Shown piece by piece: positions 45,771 to 54,327 of a stretch of 64,000 bases of DNA. The stretch is from Cellulophaga sp. RHA19 (lineage in GTDB: Bacteria; Bacteroidota; Bacteroidia; Flavobacteriales; Flavobacteriaceae): NCBI RefSeq assembly GCF_002813425.1, contig NZ_PHUL01000001.1, forward strand, positions 1,995,001 through 2,059,000, read 5' to 3'. Position 1 is the stretch's first letter, and every line of letters begins with the position of its first letter. The notes beneath the pieces were generated by a model. It was not told the DNA's origin, ran no database searches, and saw nothing but the letters and a program-made list of their open reading frames with translations. Made by a program: the position numbers and the translations under genes.

Positions 45771-46748
45771 TTATAATTGATTAGTTTTCTCAAAATATTT
45801 ATTCAATACAAGAAGAGATATTAGATCTTCTCTTTTTTTATTTTTAAATTTTTGCACGTATGCATTTGCATTTTTTACAATTTCTTGTGCCTTATCTGGG
45901 TTATCTATATAAAATTGCAGTTTTTCTTCTAAATCAGAATAATCTTCTTTTATGGCAACATAATGGTAGTCTGGCACAAGCGAACCTTCCATAAACCAAG
46001 TTTCAAACTTAGCTTTAGGCATAACAGCTAAGGAACCAGATGACATAACCCATTTAAGGTTACTAGCTACATCATTGCCTTCTAAACATAATATAAACTT
46101 ATAGTGTAAATGTTCTGAAATTGTTAAACGTTCCACTTTCCATTTAGGAATACATCTTCTGGTATTCACCATGCCAATATCACACATAGGGTGATCAAAA
46201 TACATTTCCAAAAACTTAAGTCTATTTGTATGCTTTTCAAATATTTGACCACGACTAACTAGAATATTTTTCTTTTTAGCAAAGGGTATGTTATCATTTT
46301 TAACAAACATAAAGTGTCTAACCTTATTCCATTTAAGTAAAATAGAATTCTGGTTATTGTCACTAACTGGTCTACTTTTAACAAAGGCAGGTTGTTTTGG
46401 TATGTGAGTTATATCTCCAAAAAGAAACTTACCTGTAAAAGTTTGCTTAAAATATCTGGTATATTCAAATGCATCAAAATAATATTCTTTATATCCTTTT
46501 TTTAAAACTAATTCTGATAGCTTTTTAATGTTTAAAGGTAAATCTTTATTAGTCTCAAGCTTATTATAATAATTTACTCTAGCATTAATTTCTTCAATTT
46601 CATCACTACTTAAATCGTTAATACAATTTAATTTTTTTTGTAGCTTTTTTTGATAAAAACTTAAAGGTATAAGCTGTCTTAAATAGTTTTTTCCATAGTA
46701 TTTTATTTTACTATTTTTATGTTTATAAGACAACCTTTTTAATTCCAT
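45771..46748 (-). CDS. Glycosyltransferase family 90 (CAP10/LpsA-like)
   Basis: About 325 residues from ATG at 46748 (MELKRLSYKHKN); a TTG eight codons upstream is possible. CAP10 features are FGDITHIPKQPAFVKSRPV, ILVSRGQIFEKHTNR, YKFILCLEGNDVASNLKWVM and a C-terminal helical tail. It is likely an LPS or glycan xylosyl/glucosyl transferase. No other LPS gene is adjacent. Confidence 0.82.
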   Translation of the reverse strand: MELKRLSYKHKNSKIKYYGKNYLRQLIPLSFYQKKLQKKLNCINDLSSDEIEEINARVNYYNKLETNKDLPLNIKKLSELVLKKGYKEYYFDAFEYTRYFKQTFTGKFLFGDITHIPKQPAFVKSRPVSDNNQNSILLKWNKVRHFMFVKNDNIPFAKKKNILVSRGQIFEKHTNRLKFLEMYFDHPMCDIGMVNTRRCIPKWKVERLTISEHLHYKFILCLEGNDVASNLKWVMSSGSLAVMPKAKFETWFMEGSLVPDYHYVAIKEDYSDLEEKLQFYIDNPDKAQEIVKNANAYVQKFKNKKREDLISLLVLNKYFEKTNQL

Positions 46749-46900
46749 TAGTTTAAATTTAGTTAAAGACAACTTAAATGTACTAGTAATAATACCAGAT
46801 AATTTTACAAATATAAAAGACTAGTTTTATATAGGGTTAAAAATTAATACAAACCATACATAAACTTTTATTACAGTAATTTTGATTTAATGTTTTATAG

Positions 46901-47638
46901 TTAAACCAGTGCTCCGTTAGCGCCAATCACTTGTCCAGATATCCATTTAGAGTCATCACTCGCTAAAAATAACACAACTCTAGCTATATCTATGGGTTTG
47001 GCTAGTCTGTTAAAAGCATTCATACTGCTTAATTTATCTATTTGTTCTTTAGATTTACCTGTTAAAAATAACTCGGTTTCTGTTGCTCCTGGGGCAATTG
47101 CATTAACAGAAATACCTCTGCCAATTTCTTTAGCAAATACTCGTGTCATTTGTTCCACAGCTGCTTTTGTAGCAGAATAGAGAGCATAAGTTGGTAGCAT
47201 TAATTTTGTAGTACTAGAAGAAAAATTTATTATAATACCATTATCTGCTAGTTTACTATCAGCTTCTTGCAGGGTATTAAAAATCCCTTTTACATTTACA
47301 TTAAATTGAGTATTGAAATCTTCTTGAGAATTATCTTTCAGTTTTTTAGAAATCATAGTACCAGCATTATTAATTAATACATCTATTTTTCCAAAGGCTT
47401 CTAAAGATTTATCAAACAACTCTGTAACTGCTTTTTTATCGCTTACATCTGCCTTAATTACAATTGCTTCCCCGCCATTATCTTTAATAGTAGTTGCTGT
47501 GTTGTTAGCTTCTTTTTCGCTATTAGAATGGTTTATAATTACTTTAGCTCCATTTTTTGCTAATAAAATAGCAACTTCTTTACCAATTCCTTTAGAAGAT
47601 CCGGTTACAATAATTACTTTGTTATTTAGTTTTTTCAT
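46901..47638 (-). CDS. SDR-family oxidoreductase
   Basis: 245-residue classical SDR: TGSSKGIGKEV, NNAG, S-x13-YSATK and APGATETELF. It resembles 3-ketoacyl-ACP reductase-like enzymes of unknown substrate. It is last of a TetR-dehalogenase-SDR unit, six bases after the dehalogenase gene. Confidence 0.86.
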   Translation of the reverse strand: MKKLNNKVIIVTGSSKGIGKEVAILLAKNGAKVIINHSNSEKEANNTATTIKDNGGEAIVIKADVSDKKAVTELFDKSLEAFGKIDVLINNAGTMISKKLKDNSQEDFNTQFNVNVKGIFNTLQEADSKLADNGIIINFSSSTTKLMLPTYALYSATKAAVEQMTRVFAKEIGRGISVNAIAPGATETELFLTGKSKEQIDKLSSMNAFNRLAKPIDIARVVLFLASDDSKWISGQVIGANGALV

Positions 47639-47644
47639 AATAAT

Positions 47645-48439
47645 TTATTTTAAGGCTATAAGTTTATCTGCTACTAGTTTTAAATTATTCTCGTTTATTT
47701 CTGGTTTATCTGCAAGCGGATACAATTGCGCTCCAGGTCTGTTTATAAATGCGCCTCTCCAATTTGCCCATAAAGCACCAGCAATGTCCCATCCGTGCGC
47801 AGCAATTAACATACATTCTTCTGGTTTAACTTTCATTTTGCGTGCAGCCCAATCGTATGCATCTGTATGTGGTTTAAATTTTCCGATATCCTCAATACTT
47901 AATCTGTCATCAAAATACGAAGTTAAACCAGCGTTTTTAAATTGTGTTTTTACACCTATGTTTGATGAATTTGTAAAAGAAACAATTTTATAACCAGCCT
48001 TACGTAGCCTTTCTAAAGACTCTTTTACCTCTGGGTGTGCAGGTAAAGATCTAATTGGAATTAAAATAGCATTTTTTGCTTCTTCTGATGTTAGTTTAAT
48101 ATTGTTATTTGCAGCTACCATTTCTAAAGTAGCTGCTCCTATAATACCAAAATCATTATATTGCCTGCCAACGGTACTAACTAATGAGTATTGTAGCATT
48201 GTTGTAAACCATAGTTTAAGTAAATCCTTTTTACCTCCTAAGGCTTCACCAACACTATTTTTCATAGCGGTTAAGTCTAATAATGTTTCGTTTACATCAA
48301 AAAATAAAACTTTAGGTTTTACGTCACTATAAGTAATTATTTTATTTGCTGAAGAAGCAAAATTCAAATTAGGAATAGTTGCCGCACCTATACCAGCTGC
48401 TGTAGCTTTTTTAATAAAATTTCTTCTGTTTTTTGTCAT
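47645..48439 (-). CDS. Exported haloacid dehalogenase type II (Tat signal)
   Basis: About 264 residues from the ATG at 48439. The N-terminus NRRNFIKKATAAGIGAATI is a twin-arginine signal. The HAD domain follows: FFDVNETLLDLT (nucleophile Asp), VSFTNSS, GKFKPH, and IAAHGWDIAGALWANWRGA. A folded, periplasmic dehalogenase is unusual for this family. It is in a unit with TetR and SDR genes. It is a paralogue of the cytosolic enzyme at 39025. Confidence 0.82.
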   Translation of the reverse strand: MTKNRRNFIKKATAAGIGAATIPNLNFASSANKIITYSDVKPKVLFFDVNETLLDLTAMKNSVGEALGGKKDLLKLWFTTMLQYSLVSTVGRQYNDFGIIGAATLEMVAANNNIKLTSEEAKNAILIPIRSLPAHPEVKESLERLRKAGYKIVSFTNSSNIGVKTQFKNAGLTSYFDDRLSIEDIGKFKPHTDAYDWAARKMKVKPEECMLIAAHGWDIAGALWANWRGAFINRPGAQLYPLADKPEINENNLKLVADKLIALK

Positions 48440-48493
48440 AATTGGGGTTTTAAATAAAAACATTCTATACGGTATGTTTTTTGGGTAAAAAAA

Positions 48494-49096
48494 TTAATTT
48501 TTTATTTGGTTTAAGTACAATTTAAGGCCCTTAATATATTCGTTTAAAATAGCGTCATCATTATATAATTTTCTAATGCCTCTAATACCTTCAAAAGCAC
48601 TAATTAAATAAATAGCTACGGCAGTAGAGTCTATATTTGTATTTATAGATTTTTCATTTTTACCTCTTTCAATTACATTTACTAAGGCTGTTTTCCATTC
48701 TTCAATTATACCTTTTAATGCCTGTTGGTATGCAATTTCTGTGTTTCCTATTTCATTAATAAGATTGTTCATTGGGCAACCATTTTGCTTGTCAATAAAG
48801 GGAAAAGACTTTAAACGATTAATAAAAACTGTCTCTAAAATTTTAAAGGCATTACCAGAGTTTAGCAATGGAGCTATCATACCATCTACAACTCTTTTTT
48901 TTACTTTAAGGCTAATAACAGCAGTACCTAATTCTTTTTTGTTTTTATAATGATGATAAAAAGCACCTTTACTCAAGGTAGTCTCTTTCATTATTTTGTC
49001 TATACTAGTTGTTTTAAAACCATCTTTATAAAACAAATTAAAAGCCTTGTCTATTATAAGTTGTTTAGTAATTTCTGATTTTAATTCTTGTTGCAT
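48494..49096 (-). CDS. TetR-family regulator
   Basis: 200 residues: DKAFNLFYKDGFKTTSIDKIMKETTLSKGAFYHHYKNK is the HTH region (seen at about 17-52), and NGCPMNNLINEIGN is typical of the TetR_C-type with YxaF similarity. It precedes the exported dehalogenase by 54 bases. In that gap AAAACAT and ATGTTTT arms flank a 10-base centre, a possible operator. Confidence 0.86.
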   Translation of the reverse strand: MQQELKSEITKQLIIDKAFNLFYKDGFKTTSIDKIMKETTLSKGAFYHHYKNKKELGTAVISLKVKKRVVDGMIAPLLNSGNAFKILETVFINRLKSFPFIDKQNGCPMNNLINEIGNTEIAYQQALKGIIEEWKTALVNVIERGKNEKSINTNIDSTAVAIYLISAFEGIRGIRKLYNDDAILNEYIKGLKLYLNQIKN

Positions 49097-49174
49097 ACTA
49101 CAAATGTAATAAAAAATACTAACCCGAATGTTTTTAGTTTTGTAGATAGATGAAGAAAAAGGCTATAGTTTTAA

Positions 49175-49672
49175 TTAGGTATACAAATCAACTTTACTAA
49201 TAATAGCATTTTTTACAGTTACGCTTATTGTAGGGTAATTTACGTTATGTGTTGACTTTAAAGTTAATTCAAAATGTATAGACTCTAAAGTTAATTCAAA
49301 ATCTAAGGCTTTGGCGTTATTAGCGTAAATGGCAGAGAGATAAAACTCATTTTCCCAATTTTTTAATTCTTCTTTTTTTGAAAAACCTTGAGTGTTTATT
49401 TCTTCTTCAATTTTTAAAAAATAGTCGTTTTTCCAATTTTGCACTAATTCAGATATAAAACTCAACTGGTTATTATATGGGCTATTGGTATTACCATTAA
49501 TAAAAAGAGATGTTGCAAACTCATCTCCGTTATTATTAACTAAACAAGTGTCTCCAATCCAATAATAGGTTTTAAGAGAATTATTACTCTTTATTCTTTG
49601 GCTAGTAAAATTACCTAAATAAGGGTGGTTAAAAACTTTTTTACGGCCAAAAATAAGATCAATTAATCCCAT
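49175..49672 (-). CDS. Hypothetical protein
   Basis: 165 residues, no signal peptide, starting GLIDLIFGRKKVFNHPYLG. Mixed alpha/beta with a duplicated FELTLESIHFELTLKSTH near the C-terminus (about 126-143). No family recognised. It begins directly after the DUF1275 gene with no gap. Confidence 0.6.
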   Translation of the reverse strand: MGLIDLIFGRKKVFNHPYLGNFTSQRIKSNNSLKTYYWIGDTCLVNNNGDEFATSLFINGNTNSPYNNQLSFISELVQNWKNDYFLKIEEEINTQGFSKKEELKNWENEFYLSAIYANNAKALDFELTLESIHFELTLKSTHNVNYPTISVTVKNAIISKVDLYT

Positions 49673-50416
49673 TTAATTATCAATTTTCTTTTGATTATAT
49701 TTTCTTTTCCTTTTAATTAATTTGTACCTAAAATCATCGTAAAACAAACTAATTAATAAAATAGCTGCAGCAATAATAAGCGTATTTAATTTAAAATTTA
49801 ATTTAGAGAAAAAGAAACCACCAATAAGTCCGCCTCCAAAAAAGAATAAAATAATATAAACTCTTAGTTTTATAGTAGATTTTAGGTTTTGCTTATGTGG
49901 TGCAGATTTTATAAAAAACAACTGAGAAATTTCTATTCCTAAGTCTGTAAAAAGACCTGTTAAATGTGTAGTTCTAACTATGGCATTAGATATTTTAGTA
50001 ACATAGGAGTTTTGTAAACCCATTGCAAAAAGTAATAAGCAGGCAATAGTATTGGGGTATTTTATCTCTATAAAATTGCTAAAAAGGGCAATAGAAATTA
50101 AAATTAAAGACTCTATAACTGTAGGAATTACAAAAACATTTAGTTTTTTATTTACTCTGTATTTTTCAATAAGAAAGCTAGAGGTAAATGAGCCAAACAG
50201 AAACGAGAAAATATATAAAAAGTAAATAGTTCCTTTCCAAAAATTAAAATTAGTAAGGTCATTTATAAATAGCGCAAAGTGCCCAGTAACATTTGTTGTT
50301 AATTGTTTAAATTGTAAAAAACCAGAAACATTTACCATACCAGCAACTAATGACAGTACTGTTGCAATTTGTAAGTTATGTTTATAGGTTCTGTTTTTGT
50401 TCTGGTGTCTAAACAT
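49673..50416 (-). CDS. DUF1275 (YoaK-like) membrane protein
   Basis: 247 residues with six to seven hydrophobic helices. GMVNVSGFLQFKQLTTNVTGH and GLQNSYVTKISNAIVRTTHLTG are diagnostic of DUF1275. Function unknown. It is adjacent to a hypothetical gene with zero spacing. Confidence 0.85.
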   Translation of the reverse strand: MFRHQNKNRTYKHNLQIATVLSLVAGMVNVSGFLQFKQLTTNVTGHFALFINDLTNFNFWKGTIYFLYIFSFLFGSFTSSFLIEKYRVNKKLNVFVIPTVIESLILISIALFSNFIEIKYPNTIACLLLFAMGLQNSYVTKISNAIVRTTHLTGLFTDLGIEISQLFFIKSAPHKQNLKSTIKLRVYIILFFFGGGLIGGFFFSKLNFKLNTLIIAAAILLISLFYDDFRYKLIKRKRKYNQKKIDN

Positions 50417-50651
50417 TAAATTTTACTTAGTGAACTACAGTGATAAATAGTGTTATTAAACAAACTATTTTATGCCACTAATTTACTAAATACATACAGT
50501 ATAATACTACTATAAACATTAAAAAGCAAAGAACCTTAATAACTAGTTTTTTGCTTTTAAAAGTACATTATATAATTTTATTTAGCATACGCTCCAGAGG
50601 AGTAAGTTAACTCATAACTGTGAGTGTAAATTTCAAAAACAATTTCAAAGG

Positions 50652-50795
50652 GATAAACTGGTTTTTAGAAAAATATATCTGGTAGTACCGCCAAAGGTAG
50701 AGTACGGGTTAACACCTAGAGGAAAATCCTTAGAACAAATATTAAGGAGTCTAGACCAATGGGGTTTAAAAGATTATACAGAGCTTAAAGGGTAG
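50652..50795 (+). pseudogene. HxlR-family regulator remnant
   Basis: A 47-codon plus-strand frame ending in a stop encodes DKLVFRKIYLVVPPKVEYG and LTPRGKSLEQILRSLDQWG, the second half of an HxlR winged helix domain. No start or helix-turn-helix precedes it; 50417-50651 shows no other coding signal. I read it as the 3' remnant of a decayed regulator gene. It lies convergent to the NUDIX gene. Confidence 0.6.
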
Positions 50796-50804
50796 GTGTA
50801 AAAA

Positions 50805-51323
50805 TTAAATTAGTTGCGCAGCAATATGTTTTAGTAAAAATGTTTCGCGTTCTATAGACATACCTTTTTTAGTGCTAGTAGCCATTGTGTTTTCATTGTG
50901 TTTAATAGCATCAAAAATGTTAACCCATTTTGCAGACATACCGTTTGTAATCTCATAAGATTCCATTTTAGAAGCACCCAACTCTTGGTTAATAGTACAA
51001 GTGTAACAATATGATATCATGTGCTGAATATCATAATCTGGCTTGTGCCAAGGTCTGTATTCTTCATAAGCACCAAAAGGCTTAATATCTGTAATGTCTT
51101 TGGCTCCAGTTTCTTCAACAAGCTCACGGATCATACCAATTACTTGGTCTTCATCCTTATCTAAGCCACCACCAGGTAAACTGTAATCTTCGTATCTTTC
51201 TGTGTATAGTAATAAAATATTAGCTCCTTTAATAGCAATACTTCTGGTAGCTAACCTAGTAAAAACAGATTTGTTATCTAGTGTTTTAATGTCTGGGTGA
51301 TAATGAGTTTTTAAAACTTGCAT
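50805..51323 (-). CDS. NUDIX hydrolase
   Basis: 172 residues with NUDIX box GGLDKDEDQVIGMIRELVEE (G-x5-E-x7-REU-x-EE-x-GU) at about residues 50-75. Likely hydrolyses a nucleoside diphosphate derivative; substrate unknown. Monocistronic. Confidence 0.87.
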   Translation of the reverse strand: MQVLKTHYHPDIKTLDNKSVFTRLATRSIAIKGANILLLYTERYEDYSLPGGGLDKDEDQVIGMIRELVEETGAKDITDIKPFGAYEEYRPWHKPDYDIQHMISYCYTCTINQELGASKMESYEITNGMSAKWVNIFDAIKHNENTMATSTKKGMSIERETFLLKHIAAQLI

Positions 51324-51417
51324 GCAGTAATTCTAATTTTTACAAAGGTAAGGCAACCTGCTATTTGGTTTAGGCAATTGTGCAGTAAAAACTCTTTTGT
51401 TTAAATTTTTAGTAAGA

Positions 51418-52449
51418 CTATTTACTATTATTTTTTTCAATAATTTTAATAATTCTGTTGTATGATATTTCAGATAAGTTCCAGTTGTAGCCACTAAAAT
51501 CTGTTGTATTTGTAAACTGTACAACAACGGCATCTATATTTTTATGGTACTCTGCAATACTTTGGTAACCCGGTATAAGACCAGTGTGGTTGTATTTGTA
51601 TATTGATGCGTAAATTTCATTTTCGGTACCAGTAAATAAGTTACCATTATTTAAAGCACGTAAAAATATACCAACATCTTCTGCAGTAGCAATCATAGAA
51701 CCATAATTTGTAGTTTTTATATCATTATTTATGCCTACGTAATAACCACTCATTAGGTTATCTATGGGAACATCTTTTAAAGATGCATAGGTGTTTTTAA
51801 GCGCTAACGGATTTAAAATAACCTCCTTTATATAGTTAAACTTACTTTTGCCCGCTGTTTTATCAATAAGCATAGAAAGTAGCAAGTAATTAGTGTTGCT
51901 ATACTCATAATCTGTATTGGGTTTAAAGCTTGCAGGTAAACCTTTTACTAACTCAAGAGCTTCTTCAGCATTTTGTGTAGGGTTGTTCCAAAAGTTAGGA
52001 GTATTGGTATAATTAGGAATACCACTACGGTGTTGCACCATCATTTTTACAGTAATTTTATCTGCATATTCAATTTTACCATTAAGTTCAGGAAAATAAT
52101 ACGCTAAGCTTTTATTTAAGTCTAGTTTATTTTTGCCAATGAGTTTGGTAATGGCAACAGCAGTGTACAATTTGTCTATGCTAGCAATTTTAAAAAAAGC
52201 ATTTGGTTTAGCAGTAATTTTTTGTTCTGTATTATGCCAGCCCTCGGCATAAAAAGCAGGTGGTTTACCAGCAACATCTACGTATAGTATAACACCATCA
52301 AAACCATAATTAATAGTTTGGTTTAATTGCTCTTGTATAGTGTTTGGTACAGGTTTAAGCCAAGCGGTTACAATGGGCCAAGGCACATAAAAAAAAGATA
52401 CAACTGTAGAGACAAGTAGTAGTACTCTAAAAATATTTTTTTTGTTCAT
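51418..52449 (-). CDS. Serine hydrolase (class C beta-lactamase family)
   Basis: 343 residues with one N-terminal helix/signal. The SxxK motif is SIDK (FKIASIDKLYTA), the YxN motif YSN (YEYSNTNY), and HTGLIPGYQS supplies the third element. This group includes D-amino peptidases and esterases rather than true resistance enzymes. It lies 11 bases after a small membrane-protein frame. Confidence 0.85.
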   Translation of the reverse strand: MNKKNIFRVLLLVSTVVSFFYVPWPIVTAWLKPVPNTIQEQLNQTINYGFDGVILYVDVAGKPPAFYAEGWHNTEQKITAKPNAFFKIASIDKLYTAVAITKLIGKNKLDLNKSLAYYFPELNGKIEYADKITVKMMVQHRSGIPNYTNTPNFWNNPTQNAEEALELVKGLPASFKPNTDYEYSNTNYLLLSMLIDKTAGKSKFNYIKEVILNPLALKNTYASLKDVPIDNLMSGYYVGINNDIKTTNYGSMIATAEDVGIFLRALNNGNLFTGTENEIYASIYKYNHTGLIPGYQSIAEYHKNIDAVVVQFTNTTDFSGYNWNLSEISYNRIIKIIEKNNSK

Positions 52450-52460
52450 TAGTTACATTT

Positions 52461-52574
52461 TTAACTGTGCATAAACAACCAATATATAATTTTAGCAACT
52501 AGTAAGGTTAAAATTATGCCTCCAGGAGCAAAAATATAATTATACCATTTTACTTTTTCTTTAGTGTTTTTCAT
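52461..52574 (-). CDS. Small single-helix membrane protein (37 aa)
   Basis: A 37-residue frame with charged MKNTKEKVKW, one hydrophobic segment (about 13-34: FAPGGIILTLLVAKIIYWLF) and a short tail. It begins at ATG 52574 and ends 11 bases before the serine hydrolase, so it may be co-translated. Its pattern is typical of genuine small membrane proteins, but no homologue is known to me. Confidence 0.4.
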   Translation of the reverse strand: MKNTKEKVKWYNYIFAPGGIILTLLVAKIIYWLFMHS

Positions 52575-52731
52575 AATGTGGTATGCTTAGTATTAACTAA
52601 GATAAAAAATACAAATTAACACCCAATAAGTACCATTTATAAAGTTATAGCATACAATTACACATATCCGTAATTCTACATTAAAAAAAAGTTTTACATT
52701 GTAAGAAAATTAAGCGCTAAAAACAGAAATG

Positions 52732-52782
52732 TGCGTTTATTACACCAATATGGGTGAATAAACGCAATGAATTGCGTTTATT
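52732..52782. repeat. Triple alternating inverted repeat, left edge of cassette-like region
   Basis: TGCGTTTATT (52732-52741), its complement AATAAACGCA (52757-52766) and TGCGTTTATT again (52773-52782). CACC/GGTG extends the first stem, and AAT/ATT the second, so two mutually exclusive hairpins are possible 30 bases before the first gene of the cassette-like region. Confidence 0.6.
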
Positions 52783-52812
52783 TATAGTTATGCATAATAC
52801 AAAAAAACTGAT

Positions 52813-53493
52813 ATGAGTGAATTAATTGGAAGTGGACATGAGGAAAGATGGTATCCTATTCCGATACATAAAATAAAGAATCATTTCTCAAAATATGTGA
52901 TTGACGAAGAATTATGTCCTGATTCGAAATATATTATTGCAAACATCAGTTATAACATACAATACATCCAGTATTTACGAAAAACATTGAATGAATTAAA
53001 TCTTTCAGAAGTTCTTCAAATTCAAACAATAAAGAGTTTCATAGTTATTAGCACTTCTATTATTGAAGCTATATTTTATTTAATATGTTGCAATGAAAAC
53101 TTGCGAAAAAAAATTATCTGGAAAGAATTCAAAACTATTGGTAAATCTGAATTTTTACTTGACGGAAAAAAATTAAAAAGTGAAACTAAACTCTTTGAAA
53201 AAAATGCTGATTCTGGATTTGAGTCATTGACTTTTGACCAAATGATTAAAAAAATAGAAACAAAAAAAATACTAAAACAAGAAAATCAATTTTTTAAAGA
53301 TTTGAATCACTTAAGAAAACTAAGAAATAAAATTCATCTTCAGGAAACCAAAACAATAGGAAAAACTGATTACAATTCATTTTGGAGACCAGAATATAAT
53401 TTATCGAAAAAGAACTTGAGATTATTATTGCTTGATGAAATCTTTAAAGCTGACGAATGGAATATTGAATTGTTTGAATTTTTAAAAACATAA
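52813..53493 (+). CDS. HEPN-like hypothetical protein (first cassette gene)
   Basis: 226 residues, all helical, no signal. Near the C-terminus LNHLRKLRNKIHLQ carries an R-x(4-6)-H arrangement typical of HEPN RNases/RiboL-PSP-HEPN proteins, and SFIVISTSIIEAIFYLIC is the usual first helix pair. HEPN function is inference from these motifs. Codon use (more AAA/GAA and TTG, less TTA) looks unlike its neighbours. It is followed by a long palindromic repeat. Confidence 0.6.
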   Translation: MSELIGSGHEERWYPIPIHKIKNHFSKYVIDEELCPDSKYIIANISYNIQYIQYLRKTLNELNLSEVLQIQTIKSFIVISTSIIEAIFYLICCNENLRKKIIWKEFKTIGKSEFLLDGKKLKSETKLFEKNADSGFESLTFDQMIKKIETKKILKQENQFFKDLNHLRKLRNKIHLQETKTIGKTDYNSFWRPEYNLSKKNLRLLLLDEIFKADEWNIELFEFLKT

Positions 53494-53504
53494 AGCACTA
53501 TGCA

Positions 53505-53696
53505 CAACAAAAGCTATAATTAATACGGGCTTTGGTGTTTAATTCAGAAGAAAGTGTATTTTTACTAAGTCCGCCAAATCTTTTGATTTGGCTTTAGAAC
53601 AAAAAAAGATAAAACAAAATTAAAAGTTTTGGCTAAGTGCTAAACTGAAAGTCTCTGACTTTCTATTTCCGTACTAACCATAGCTAAAACGTTAGC
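53505..53696. repeat. Long imperfect palindrome B (attC-like)
   Basis: About 190 bases. The ends AGCTATAATTAATACGG and CCGTACTAACCATAGCT are imperfect complements, closing with GTTAGC. A perfect inner hairpin GCCAAATC-TTTT-GATTTGGC is at 53573-53592. Roughly four fifths of its central 160 bases are shared with the repeat at 54946-55140. Confidence 0.7.
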
Positions 53697-53726
53697 TTTA
53701 ATTTGAAAAATCGTTGAAGGAAGAGG

Positions 53727-54170
53727 ATGAAACGAAGTGAAATTTTAATCATATCCATGACTTTTATTGGATTTGCCTCATTATTAGTATGGTTTGGACA
53801 CCTATCTTTTGGAATTTTTCAAAACTCGAAACCAATTATCTTGGAAACTCCAATTACTGGAGTTATCAACGACCTAAACCAGTACAAAGGCTTCACTTAT
53901 ATTCAGCTCGAACATGAAAATGAGTATTGGAAAATAGATGGTAGCAAAAATTATGACTATTCAGAGCCTTTTATTGCCGATTTTTTACTGAAAGGAGATT
54001 TTTTGGAAAAAAATAAATGCTCGGACACACTTTTTGTTAAAAGGGATAATCAAAAATTTCATTTCTTGATTGGCGACGTACTTTATAATAGCAAAACGCG
54101 TTCGAAAGAATTCATTGAATATTGGCGAAATCAAAGACGAATTATAACGGAAAAAAGTGATTGTAAATAA
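53727..54170 (+). CDS. Single-helix hypothetical protein (second cassette gene)
   Basis: 147 residues: one N-terminal helix (EILIISMTFIGFASLLVWF) then a polar domain with LEHENEYWKIDGSKNYDYSE. No family recognised. It starts 30 bases after palindrome B and ends ten bases before palindrome C. Confidence 0.6.
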   Translation: MKRSEILIISMTFIGFASLLVWFGHLSFGIFQNSKPIILETPITGVINDLNQYKGFTYIQLEHENEYWKIDGSKNYDYSEPFIADFLLKGDFLEKNKCSDTLFVKRDNQKFHFLIGDVLYNSKTRSKEFIEYWRNQRRIITEKSDCK

Positions 54171-54179
54171 AAAAACTAA

Positions 54180-54312
54180 AGCTAACATTACCTATAATTC
54201 AGTCTTGCCTTTTTCTAAAAATAAAATTTAGTACTTTTAATCCGGCTCGATTCCAATCTTGAAAAATCCTAACGGATTTCCCAGACCGAAATCATAGCCT
54301 AACCGTTAGCAA
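54180..54312. repeat. Long imperfect palindrome C (attC-like)
   Basis: GCTAAC (54181-54186) and GTTAGC (54305-54310) close the element. CTAT and ATAG, GTCT and AGAC follow inwards, and AAATCC-TAAC-GGATTT is an inner hairpin. Its middle is different from B and D, but its ends are the same. Confidence 0.6.
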
Positions 54313-54327
54313 CAAGTGCTCAAAAAA

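Noticed and set aside
51333..51533. Minus-strand frame overlapping the end of the serine hydrolase gene
   Set aside because: Out of frame with a recognised gene and without a ribosome site or domain.
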